In this document: positions 25,194 to 37,100 of the stretch, one piece after another
Numbering within the stretch: the first letter of the stretch is position 1
Layout of the letters: each line of letters starts with the position of its first letter
Notes under the pieces: generated by a model
What the model was told of the DNA's origin: nothing
Database searches by the model: none
What the model saw: the letters and a program-made list of their open reading frames with translations, nothing else
Source of the DNA: Lates calcarifer
Taxonomy: Eukaryota; Chordata; Actinopteri; Centropomidae
Assembly (NCBI RefSeq): GCF_001640805.2
Contig: NC_066845.1
Coordinates: 23,128,307 to 23,192,306 of the forward strand
DNA length: 64,000 bases
Direction of reading: 5' to 3'
Position numbers and translations under genes: made by a program

Positions 25194-25349
25194 GAGTTAC
25201 ACATGTAACTATGGTTCTGCTTCATTCCTCCTGACCTCCAGAGGCAGTTATTAATACTGATTGATATCCATATCATATCCATCAAGACGTCCCTTCAGAA
25301 TCTTCACGTTGAGATTCCATTCATAGAACTGTAGTTACATGCGTAACTC
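25194..25349. repeat. Inverted terminal repeats of a DIRS-type retrotransposon
   Basis: GAGTTACACATGTAACTATG-GTTCT at 25194-25218 is matched in inverted form at 25325-25349; 22 of 25 positions agree. DIRS elements end in such repeats, and the adjoining minus-strand frames are DIRS-like. The region therefore marks the 3' end of the element at 25194-26850. Confidence 0.65.
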
Positions 25350-26850
25350 CTTTAAGTAACCGGGTCACCAAAGTGTGGGACCCCACGGTCTCATTCTCTA
25401 TTCTAATATGTCTAGCAGAAATTGCAGCCAAATATACTTTCAGGATGGAAACAGAGAGCTTCGTTTCCAGCAGTGACTGCAAAAAACACAGTATTATTGC
25501 TAGTGGGGCACTCTTCAAGAACCTCATTGTGAGCTCTACGCCATTCTGAAAAAAGCTTCCACCTGTTGGCACAAAGAGCCCAAGTGAAGGGTGCTCTTTA
25601 GTCCATAATTGTTTTGATGACCTCTTGGTCACACGCCACTAGAAGGCATGTAGGTCATGCCCCTCAGAGGCCATACCCACAGCTGCAGACATTGTGGGCT
25701 CAGATGGCAGATATGGCCCCCCAGCTGTGAGAGCAGATCAAGCCTCCTGGGCAGACAACATGGGGCCTCGTCTGTGGTTACTCTGCTGTACTCTGTGCAG
25801 TGTTGCTGCAATTAGTGGAGATGGTGGGAAGGCATAAGTGAAGCGATCTGGCCATGGGTACGCCATGGCATCCTGTCTCAATGGACTCATTGTCTCTGTC
25901 AGGGAAAACCAATGTGGGTAGTGGGTTGAAGACTCCAAGGCAAACCTCCACCTTTGCCATACCATATTTGTGCCATATCCCCTTACCACCTCTGGGTGGA
26001 GCGTCCACTCCCCTGAGGGAGGTTTCTGGTGGGAGAGAAAGTTGGCCACCACATTCTATGGCGCTGGCAGGTACATGGCCCTGAGGCTGGCAAAGCAAGG
26101 GAAAACCCACATAAGGAGTTTCCATGTCACCTGTAGTGACCGAGTCGATCTGGTGCCTCCTTGATGATTGACTGACAGCAGACTTGTTGTTGGACCATAC
26201 AAGAACATGTCTGCCTTTCAAATATGGCAGAAGCTCTTAAGGCTAGCAAACTGCTGCTGGGTCCGATTTACCCGGATGCCACGCTCCAAGCTATGGATGG
26301 AAGCATCCATGCCAATGGATTGCAAAGACTGAGACGGCTAATATTAGGTGGGAAAGAGAGTTTCCAAAATGTCCCATGCGTGCTGCCATATCATAACATT
26401 TAACCAGGAAGTCATCTGTAATGTGACACTGTGGCCTCGTACAGCTAGCATCCGGTCTCAACACCTCATTGAGTGACACAATGAGGGAAGCGATTAGATG
26501 GCTCCACGGCTGGCATCTGGCCCAGTCCGTAACTCGTGGCATTCTGCATGGAAGCCAAGGCTCTGCCATCAGATGTGTGGTGAAAGAAAGATCTGGGGTC
26601 TGCCCAGCATTTGTGGAGCTCCTCAGTGTTAGGCAGGGAGGCAGAGAAAAAGCTGCCTGCAGAGGGACCTGCCTAAATAACGCACTAACTGGTGAGGTTG
26701 TTGCTGGAGTCTCATCCAGACCCAAGAGCGCCAGAGTCATGTGGACCACAGGCTTAACTGAAGCTAGGGAAACCTCTGAGCCAGCCCTCTGCAGTGGTGG
26801 ATGACCGTCTTTCCCTGCCTCCACCAACATTTGATTCAAACTAGTTCATG
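25194..26850 (-). pseudogene. DIRS-type (tyrosine recombinase) retrotransposon relic
   Basis: On the minus strand, in element order: a Gag-like frame at about 26340-26839; an RNase H-like stretch from about 26310 to 25760 with GRHVLVWSNNKSAVS and the downstream PPSGEWTLHPEVV; AMAYPWPDRFTYAFPP near 25850; LLSQLGGHICHLSPQCLQLW near 25700; and a recombinase N-terminal segment at 25321-25632 (LQSLLETKLSVSILKVYLAA). The order and these motifs are those of teleost DIRS1-like elements. The reverse-transcriptase core and the catalytic half of the tyrosine recombinase (R-H-R-Y) are not present, and stops separate the frames, so it cannot move. The right boundary is uncertain. Confidence 0.75.
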
Positions 26851-28076
26851 CTCTTATCTGGAGGTTTTGACAAAGCATTCAAAGAGACCAGAAAATTAAT
26901 AAGTGGAGCTAGAGGAGGCAGAATGTAGGGAGACAAATAACTACAAAAGGAACAAAACAGCTTCTTATTTCCTCCCCTAGTTTTCACTTCTGTCCTCTTC
27001 TAATGTTTCTTATTCACGATTCTTAATAGAAGCAGCTGAAGGTGACCAGAGCTGCCTGCCTTAATCAGGGTCATCAGGGCACAGCACACACATCACTTCT
27101 TTGGTGTATGTGAGTGAGAGAGAGAGCAGTGAAGTGGAAAGGGATGGGGGCAGATGTCTGCCGGAATAGTTGTCCAATTAAAATTACACACCAGCCTGGC
27201 AGTGAACATGCAGGCTGCTGTGCTGCTGTTATTGACATGATACTGACTGTTCTTTCACAGCGGTCAGTTCCCACACCCACACACACCCTTTTCCTCTGCT
27301 CTGTTAGTGTGTGTGTATGTTTATCTGGGTTAGTCTCCTTTCCACTAGTCTCTTTCAGCTCCCAGTGATCTATGTGCTCACATATTTGTCTAATGTGTAT
27401 TTCTGTGCATATGTGTGTGTAGAGGCTCCTTTTTTTAACAGGTTAGTGGTAATGCAGTGCTTTGTCTCCATTGGTGCACTTAATCATTTAACAGTTACAC
27501 AGAATAATTTGTTTCCCTATAGACAATGTTAAGTTGATGGCTGACAAATTATTCAACACTGTGTACCAGGGGTGGATGATATGGATAAAATCCTCCATCA
27601 GCATATATATGATATTTTACATTACAATATCAATAAATATCTTGATAAAGAGAAGTTTCTGGAAAACAACCAGATTGAAATGTTTGTTAATCCAGCCACC
27701 AAAATACCTGACAAATCATATATATGGATGCAGAAATCATAGAAACATCCAGTCTTGCCATTTAACACCTCTGATAAATGATTTTCAACATTTCCCACAG
27801 TGGTTTAACATGTCCAGAGTTATTAAAAGGATAGCTACCATTCTATAAGGTATATCCACTCTTATTTATAGATTTAGTCTCGCTGTGTGAATCATCGTAA
27901 GTCCAGTATAGGGCTATAATAAAAGATTTATTAGTGTGTAGATTATTCAATGATTCTTTGACTTTTTTCAGACTTATTTACTTTATTCACAGAGGCCTTA
28001 TACTAACAAATGAACTATGTAGCTGGTGTTTAAATTCACTGTTTGCTAACATTTTCATGTCTGTGTTCCCCTGCAG
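26851..28076. other. Non-coding DNA directly upstream of the first recognised tjp2 exon
   Basis: AT-rich, without an identifiable exon. A stretch at 27560-27690 (GGGGTGGATGATATGGATAA, then AATATCAATAAATATCTTGA) resembles the GATATGG...ATATCAATA type of dispersed teleost repeat. The acceptor of the 28077 exon is preceded by TTTTCATGTCTGTGTTCCCCTGCAG. Confidence 0.45.
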
Positions 28077-28130
28077 AGCTCCGGGATGGAAGAGATGGTC
28101 TGGGAGCAGTACACAGTCACTCTTCAGCGG
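28077..28130 (+). CDS. tjp2: tjp2 exon 1 (start codon; beginning of PDZ1)
   Basis: Acceptor CCCTGCAG|AGC and donor CGG|GTGAGT. The ATG at 28086 opens [15 protein letters not shown] (residues 1-15), whose TVTLQ forms the first PDZ1 strand. The exon is also open upstream of the ATG (Ser-Ser-Gly) and begins with an acceptor, so the first transcribed exon must lie further 5'; translation may start there in another isoform. Confidence 0.92.
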
Positions 28131-31100
28131 GTGAGTTCATTCAGTAACTGTGCTGTTAAAACAAGAGACATCCATCTATCTGTTGATAGAAGTTTCTGGG
28201 GGCCAGATTATGTATTTATTAAGCCACAACATCTGACAGCTTAAACTGATAATCAGAAATTCCGATCTTGAACATCATGTAGTATTATAAGTAGTGTAAG
28301 TCCCCCACCCCCCCACCCCCACCTTTTTTCTAAGATAAATACAATTATACCTAATTTAGTCAATGTAGTTATCAGTATGTCAGTCAGTCAACTGTATATG
28401 AATCTTTGATTCCCAATACTGGAGGAGAGAGACCATAGAGCAGTAAGGGGATAAACTTCCTGTTGCTTGAGCATGAACTATATACATGAAATATACCTAC
28501 TTGTAGCAGGAGAACATAAGAGTGACTGATACACAGCATACACTTTAATTTCATTCCCTGATGTTTTAATAACACTATGCCATCCTTAGTGCTTAGAAGT
28601 ATGTATGAATATAAACAACTGGAATACAGTGTTGACAATACTTAACCATAACAATTAATCTTGAAGCAAGACTATGTAACTTTTGCTGAGTAGCAGAAGT
28701 TTCTGTTGCCACAAGTGGTTACAGAACACTGGTGCAATGTATTATCTATTCAGCTGACACGTGAGTGCTGAATAGATATTGATATTTTTGTGGGTCACAA
28801 ATCTTATCTGCTCTACAACGATCTTTGTATCACACTGACAAAGCTTTTGGGCAACTCTAACTTTTTAAAGATATAACTATGAGTATTAAACTCTACTAGT
28901 CAACACTGGACGTAGAGAGCTTCTGATTTTGTTTCCGTGTGTCCTGCAGGCCTGCTTCAGAGTATGCATTGCTTCAGTAAACTAGGTGTGACAGACTAGT
29001 TTTGATGATGAGAGGTGCAACTGAATCCAGGAGACTAGACAAAGATGTGTTTAATTGACTTGTGCAATTTTCAAAAAGGCCCATTGCTACAGTGAAAGAA
29101 GTCAGGATCAGTGGTAACTGCTTACTGAGAGCAGTTTAAGTTGAGGGACCAATGTGTTGAGTGGTAAATATATTTGAATGTATGTTAAGAGGTTAGAATT
29201 GCCTCAGTTTTGATAAGAAAGTGATCAGAGAAGAAATGATGGTAGGTACATTCAGACTAGACACATCTATCGCACAGGTTAGATTCAAGTTGAGTGTGAC
29301 TCCTGCAAAGAGTAGGTTTATGTACAGACTGGATGAACTCAAAAGTATCAATAAATGCCAGAAAGGCTTTACAGGGTCACAGGCCTTATTCATTATTAAT
29401 TTTGAAGTCACTAATAATTAGTCTCATCAGTGTATGTAAGAAGATCTAAGCTAAATTCTCCAAATTCTTCAAAAAAATTGAGATTAGGGGCCAGGTGGTC
29501 CAGGTGGAGTGGCCGTAGTCTGTTCTCCTGGAGTGGGCAATTCAAAGCTGATGGAGACAGTTTTGATACTACAGCTTCAAAAGAGTTAAAGGTAATATCA
29601 AGATTAGAGGTCTAACTGAGAACTGAGAACTGACTTATAGATTAATTCTATGCCCCCACCTTCTATAGTTGCCCAAGCAACATCCATCCATCCATCCATT
29701 TTCTTCCACTTATCCGAAGTTGGGTCGCAGTGGCAGCAGGCTAAGCTGGCTCCTCTCGATGCGAAGAAGCAGTGACTCTACTCCAAGTCTCTCCCAGATG
29801 TCTGAGCTCCTCACCCTATCCCTAAGGCTAAACTCCACCACCCTACAGAGGAAACTCATTTCGGCTGCTTGTATCCGCAATCTTGTCCTTTTGGTCACTA
29901 CCCAGAGTTTGTAACCGTAGGTGAGGTGTGTTAATAGAGAGCTTTGCCTTCTGACTTAGCTCCCTCTTCACCCAACAGTCCGGTACAAGGTCTGCATTAC
30001 TGCTGATGCTGTGCCAATCTGGCTGTCAATCTCTCGCCCCTCTATACCCTCACTTGTGAACAAAACCCAGAGGTACTTGAACTCCTTCACTTGGGGCAGG
30101 ATCCAACTCACCACCAGATGGTGATCAGTTGACAGCTCTGCCCCTCTCTTCACCCGAGTGTCCATGACATGCAGCCGATACGGTCACAAAATCGATCACT
30201 GATCTTAGGCCTAAGGTGTCCTCTTCATGAAAACCCTTATGCTTGAACATGGTGTTTGTTATGGCCAGCCCGTGGCTAGCACAGAAGTCCAGTAACAATG
30301 CACCAGGCCTGGCCACCAGACACTCACCTGGGAGCTCCCCTTCCAGATCTGGCTCCAGAAGGAGGCCCCAGTTTCCCCAATCGGGGTGAGGTACCACTTT
30401 GCCTACCAGGAGATTTTGCCCCCAAAAACATAGCTCCCAGGATCACTGGGACACACAAACCCCTCCACCACGTTAAGGTGGCGATTCTCGAAAGAAGATC
30501 CCGAGCAACATATATATTAGTATAGTCAGATGGCTAAGCTTCATTTAATGCTAGTAAAATGTTAGTATACATCATGTTTCATATAGACCAATCATATCCA
30601 GATTAAACTGAAGTCATTTATCACTAAGGCCTTAATAGATAATCTGATATTTCTGAAACCAAAATTTCAGGTTTGTTTGTTGAGGCTATAGTTGTTAGTA
30701 TTAGGTCAATCTGTAATGCTACTGGTAGATGAAGTATTAATAGAGATAAGACATTGTGTACTTGTAGTGGAGAATTTAGGTAGCCTGTGTACTTGATGGT
30801 GTGGGGGCATAGTTGTGATTCTGCTTTCAGGAATTGTACCAGATGCTTTGTGGGATATATTTCTGCCACCATTGGTGGTACTAGTGATTAGTTCTTGGTT
30901 ATTTATCATGTTTAGGAAGCCTGTGAGTAATTCAGTGGGGGAGGGGGACATTCCCATGTTGTAATCTGCCTGATAGTCTGCACTCTCAGGATTTTCCTGG
31001 ATGGACTTCTTTTCTAAACCGAAACTTCTGAAAGACCTAGCAGGCTCTTTAATCACCTGTGACTCTAGGTCCATAATAGCAGTGCACTCACATAGCACCC

Positions 31101-34100
31101 TACCAAAACTGGCAGAGGCAATAAAGGTTGATGGGATAGAAATAGATGCTGCAGATTATGTTGAGAGAAACAATAGCTCAATGTTTTTAAGAGCAGTGGA
31201 AGAAAAAGAAATTTATGACATTGTCAATGGCTTTAAGAATAAAACCAGTACAGACTGGAATGATATTGACATGGAAACAGTAAAGAATGTTATTGATGGT
31301 TTTGTAAAACCACTGATGTATATTTTCAAAATGGGTTTTTTTCTGCACAAGATGAGAGTAGCAAAAGTTGTTCCCAAATACAAAACAGGAGATTGATTGA
31401 TTGGCATTGATTGACTTGGTAGATGAAATAACAGAATGTATTGATACTAAGCAGTTTAATCCAGGGCGGTAATGGCACTGTTTAAAGCCAGAAATATAGT
31501 TTAGACTTCTGCCTACTCCTTTTCAAACATGTGAGGAGAAGGAAATGTAAATGTGGATTGTAAATCTTGTGAATGTTGAACATGTTTGAAATAAACTAAA
31601 CTCAGTTTCAGCAACAAATCTCTAAAAACCCTTCTCATAGTCTAACTAGCATTACACCAAGAACAAACAGGCCTTTCTTTTTAAATTGATATTCCTTTGT
31701 CAGTTTCCTCTTAGGCTGTTTATTTACCATTAACCCATCTGTAGTGTTAACATGCACTGGAATTTTCGTAGAAACGCCAGATTTTTCTCAGCACACACAC
31801 AGAGGAGATATTCCTTGAATATGGAATAAAAATGAATTAGATTGCAATTGCTAACCCTACCTTTTAAGTTAGCATTAGCTGCAGGCACCAAGAGGCTAAG
31901 TTGAATTGAAGCTTGGCTAAGCTAATGGGGCAGCAAACAAGCTACCATCTAACACAAGAAATTTCAGGATACGTGTAAGAACTCAAAGTAATATCAGCCT
32001 AGTACACAGTTTAGAGAAATTAGGAGTAAGAGAGAACAGGAGGAGCAGAGAGCAGTTGTTGTTCTCATGGAAAATCACAATGTGCTTAAAAGGAGGCAGC
32101 AAAGTTTGAGTAACTTTTTGTTACCAATGCTTCTGCTAAATAAAACTACTGTAACTCTATTATTTGTAGCAGTCTTCTTAACATCAGGATATGGAAGCCA
32201 GAAGTTACCTAACCTAAAGCCATCTCCAAGTCTGTTCAGAAACTTGGAAATGTTGCCTTGCATCTTTGCATTCTGTCGTACCAAGCATTATTTTTGTCTT
32301 GCCATATTTGATCACATCTAAATTAAATATTCTACAGTATGTCCTCCAGTGATAAATTAAATAAATGACCCTTATCTCTGTTAGGCCAGATTTTTACTTT
32401 GCAAAAGAGCATCCTTCTAAAAATAGACTTGCCCTGACCCCAGCTAACTAAGCCTTAGGCTTCCTCTCCTCACTGATCTCTGTAGTCAATAGACTATATT
32501 GGAAAAGCAAAAAAGAGCACCAAAGCAAGCATCACCACTCACATTCATTTGCAACCCTATCTCTTAGAAATTATCTTTATCCACAACTTATGTGACACTG
32601 CAAATAACATTTTGAAAGAAATTACTTTATATTTTTAGTGAATTTTTTATACATTTATGTTTGTGTATCTGCCAAGTTGTAAAACATTGCTGCTAAAGAA
32701 ATCTGCTAAATGTTAACTGACAGTGTATTTCATTAGTTTTCCCACCATAACTGATTGTGGCATCTAAGCAATTTTTTTGTGGTTATATATAGGCAGCTCA
32801 AAGCACTTGGTAACCTAAGGCTCAATGTCCATACAGTGCTTTCCTTTGACAAGTTCTGGTACAGTAGTGTATTTCTACTACAGCATATCTCCACTGCTGT
32901 TGTATGACAGACTAGCATCACCCCTTCGCTTTTCATACAATTTGTCCGTCACATCGGAGGCGTTACATTTTCGAGTTGTCTACCCGTCCCATTTTTGTGA
33001 ACACAATATCTCAGTAAGGCTGTTAGGGTCACTTAGACTCGAGGATGAACTAATTGGATTTTGGTGGTCAAAGGTCAAGGTCACTGTGACCTCACAAAAC
33101 ATGTTTTTGGCCATAACGCAAGAATCCACATGTTCATTAACTGCAACTGGGCTGGGTAGTGAAGGCATACAACTGCAAGATGGTGATGCTAGTTTTGTAT
33201 GTACTGTATTATTAACTGGCTTCTTTTTCTGTAGGACTCTAAGATGGGTTTTGGTATTGCTGTGTCAGGTGGGCGTGACAACCCCAATGTGGAAAATGGT
33301 GAGACGTCAATCATTGTGTCAGATGTGCTTCAAGGAGGACCAGCAGATGGATTACTCTTGTGAGTCTGTGACCATAATCCTCACTGGACTATGCCTCAGT
33401 GGATTGATTTGCTGTACATTTAAGTGTTGAATCCACAACCTCTCCTGTAAAGTGACTACACATTACCCTGTACTTCTACTGCTACACTGATTAAAATCTG
33501 CATGTCTCTGTAATATACAGTTTAGTAAGCTGACACAAATCTGCCAGGTGCTTGCTAAGAAGGCCTCAATATAAGTGTACCCCAAACAGCTTGTCCTGCA
33601 TGAGCTAAGTGTTTTATAGTACAACAATTGTGCAGAAGTACCAAAGCACAATACTCAGTCCATTACCCCCTAGATCAGGGGTGTCAAACTCAAATACACA
33701 GTGGGCCGAATTTCAAAAATTGCTACAAGTGAAGGGCTGGACAGGTTCAACGTTTATTGAAAACTTATTGAAACAACCTTTTTGCACATATTGAACCTGG
33801 CCTATAGATTATTGCCTATAAAAAAACATGAATTATGAAATAAATTAAATAAAAACAATAAATAAATAAAAATAAAAGAAATAAAACCAGTTTCATTAAT
33901 TTCTTACAGCACTATCTGCAGTTTTTCCAGAGTAATTTCAAGTGAAAACATTTTCTACAGGCAAACAACAGCCAAAAGTAATTTACTTCAAAGAAAAACC
34001 AATGTCCTGTACCATAAGCCATACCATACCATAAGACTGCTGATGAAAGAGTGGGGCGCACTTTCCCGGCCCATGATTGACGTGCCGACGCATGGGCAGT

Positions 34101-37100
34101 GCATTGTGGGATTTGTAGTATTATGGTGGTGCGTGTGATATACTGGCGGTCCAGCTCTTATAGTAAATAGATTTTGTCATGGGGGCCAAAGATAATTCAT
34201 TCACAGGCCTTGAGTTTGACACATTAGCAGCCAGTCTAGGTCAAAGAATGTTTTTCTACAGTTGACAAACTATCTAAGGAAAGACTGTGTTATTTGTCAA
34301 ACATTTTACCGTTGACTATGATTTTTACATTTCTCATTTCTATATTATTTTTATGTATCTTTTATTATCCAGTGAGAATGATCGCGTCATTCAGGTCAAC
34401 TCCATCCCAATGGACAACGTGCCTCATTCCTTTGCTGTGCAGTCACTCCGTAAATGTGGCAAAGTGGCCAAAATAGTGAGTATGGACTATACACAGAAGA
34501 CACAGGGTGTGCTTTTGCAGAGTTAAGGCATGTTTGTAGATACTCAGATTGATGAACAGATAAAACCTCATTTCATTTTGTTATTGCAAATTTTTAACAA
34601 TATCTCAACACTTAGGAACAAGCTGGCACATTTTTTTGTATTTCATTTGCAGTTTTTCAATTAAATCACTGTGTTAATAATCCTGTTAAACTGTTAAATA
34701 TACAGTCATGACGTTGCTAAGATTGGTGACATGACAGCTCACAATTGCTTGTTATAAAAAAGTTTTTCTGGTGTTTTACTGTGTGTGTGTGTGTGTGTGA
34801 GAGAGAGTGTGTGAACAAGTCTCCTGCACAGTAATGTTTTCAGCCTGGCTGCCTCTAATGCTGCTCTAGTTCCAATGAAGCAGTGGTTGTGTCCCGTGTG
34901 TATACTGGACTAATCTCACTGCTGCACACAGTTAAATATAAAAGCCTGAAATATCGAGGGAATCTGATTTACTGCTTTGAATTAGTGCATTCATGACATC
35001 CAGCTTTATCTTTGCGCTCAGTCCTATCTGAAAGAGTCAGAAATAGAAGTGATTTAGTTTATTTTTTTGAAATATCTTTCTTCAGTTGCTTTTTAGTCTT
35101 ACCAAACAAACAGTTAAGTCAACAGATAAAGTCTGCCTGTGTACCTTTGTCCTTCTATAAAAAGATGTGTTTTAGAGGAAAGGAACAAGCAAGGTTCACT
35201 TGTTTGTTCCAGAGCTTCCAACCATGTGTCGTGGCCTTCACACATGGAATTTGTTCAGCTTTCAGAATTAGTATGGAGTATGAAACTGGTCATATAATAA
35301 CAGGTTTAATAACTCCTGTGCTCAGCATCAGATGAATGGTACAGTAGGGGTAAAATATTGATTTAAAGATAGATGTGTATCCTACTTTTTGTTTGGGTGC
35401 AGGTTATTGATACTCATTTATATACAAGTTATTGATACTTTGGTGCATTGATGTTCAGGTTATTGATACTGTGGTATCAATATGCAGGTAAATGACACAC
35501 TGGTGTATTAATATGCAGGCTATTGTTACTGTGGTGTATGTATTGAAATGCCAGTTATTGATACTGTGGTGAAGGGCTGAATGATGCAAGAAAGGTATGT
35601 TGAGATTATTTTTGACAGATATTGTAATATGAGTCAAGGAATCTTTGAGTTTAATTTTCACTGAAAAGAAAAAAAAAAGAAAAAAAAAACTCCTTACACC
35701 TTAAATCTGAAGAATATGATTTGTAGCCAGGGGCATCTCTGTAACAGAGTGACACACAGTAAACACAGTGCTCCATATGCTCATAATGATATCCTGTTGT
35801 TCATTTTACCTTTATCTGAAAATCGAAAACTTGTAAATGAAAACTTGAAATTTTGGTTGAGGGTGCTAAAGCTCCCAACCGCAACAGATTAAAAACCCTA
35901 GGAGTGAATAGTGAACTTAATTTTAAGGACCATATTAATGGCAACATCATCATCATCATATAAGTATGTTTGCTGTTTTATTATGTTTTTATGTAAGGCA
36001 CTTTAAATTCTTTTCGTATGAGATGGAGCCATAGAAATGAATTAAAAATATTGAGATTTATAGTGGTGTATCAATATCCAGGTTGATTGATACTCTAGTG
36101 TATTGATATTGGTATTAGTCATACTCTGGTGTATTAACTAATTTATATGGACTCATTTCATTTCAGTTCAGCGTGAGAGACTTTGCTGCTGTCATTTACA
36201 GTTGAGACAGGTTGACAACTTGTTGCATTAAGTGCAAGAAAAACTTTCCAACAAGTGTTATATATCTCAAAAAACATGGATAGACATCTGAGAGTCAGGT
36301 CAAAATACCAGCATTTTTAGAACGCATGCAATCTAGTGACAGTTAGTGCAGATAGTAGCAGTTTTACCACTGATGGCAGGGAAGCTAGCTCTGACCAGGG
36401 CACAAGCAGCTCCCCTGCTAGTTAGTTTCTTAATAACTGTTCAATTGTCAACTGTTCAGATCAACAGCAAGGGAAAAAAAAATCTTCAAAAATAAACAAA
36501 ACACATGCTACATTTCTACATTTGTAGGTATGGAAGAAACATGTTTCTAAGTCAAGTTTCCTGTAGTTTATGTGAAGAAGAAGAATATGTGAAAGTAAAC
36601 TTAATATTGAGTTCCAGGTTCACTGTGTCTTGTATGACTTATTATTATTATTATTATTGTAACAACATGCACTCTTTTAGAGTGTGTTTAAGATTAACAC
36701 ATTTGGAAAATGGTGGGTGTTATTAATGATGGGGAAACCACTGATGTAATCATTTTATTTAAAGAGTTTTTTTTTTTCTTTCTCTGTCAGACGGTGAAGA
36801 GACCTCGTAAGGTAGCAGTTCAGTCCCTGAAGCAGCCCCCCTCCCCAAGCGGAGACAGCCGGGAATACACCCCCCCCACCCACTACTATGACGCTGACAA
36901 CGACAATGGCTGGTACCGTGATGAAGGTCGGGACCACACCTCTGACAGCAAAGGATACCTGGACCCTGAGTACAGGGGAGGGCGGGACTACAACCAGAGA
37001 GGAAGGAGCCGTGGGAGGAGCCAGGAGAGAATCTCACCCAGCCCAGACAGATCCAGGAGGGAGGGTAGCCGGGACCGAGCCCTGGACACCAGCACTGACC

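Noticed and set aside
26469..26804. A 111-codon plus-strand frame
   Set aside because: It is the antisense shadow of the DIRS-type relic.
1..28076. Search for an upstream neighbour gene such as fxn
   Set aside because: No segment matching known neighbours of TJP2 could be recognised by eye; short exons could have been missed.
32825..33430. A 201-codon plus-strand frame across the start of exon 2
   Set aside because: It runs out of phase through a dispersed repeat, an acceptor site and exon 2; the exon phase is set by ZO-2.
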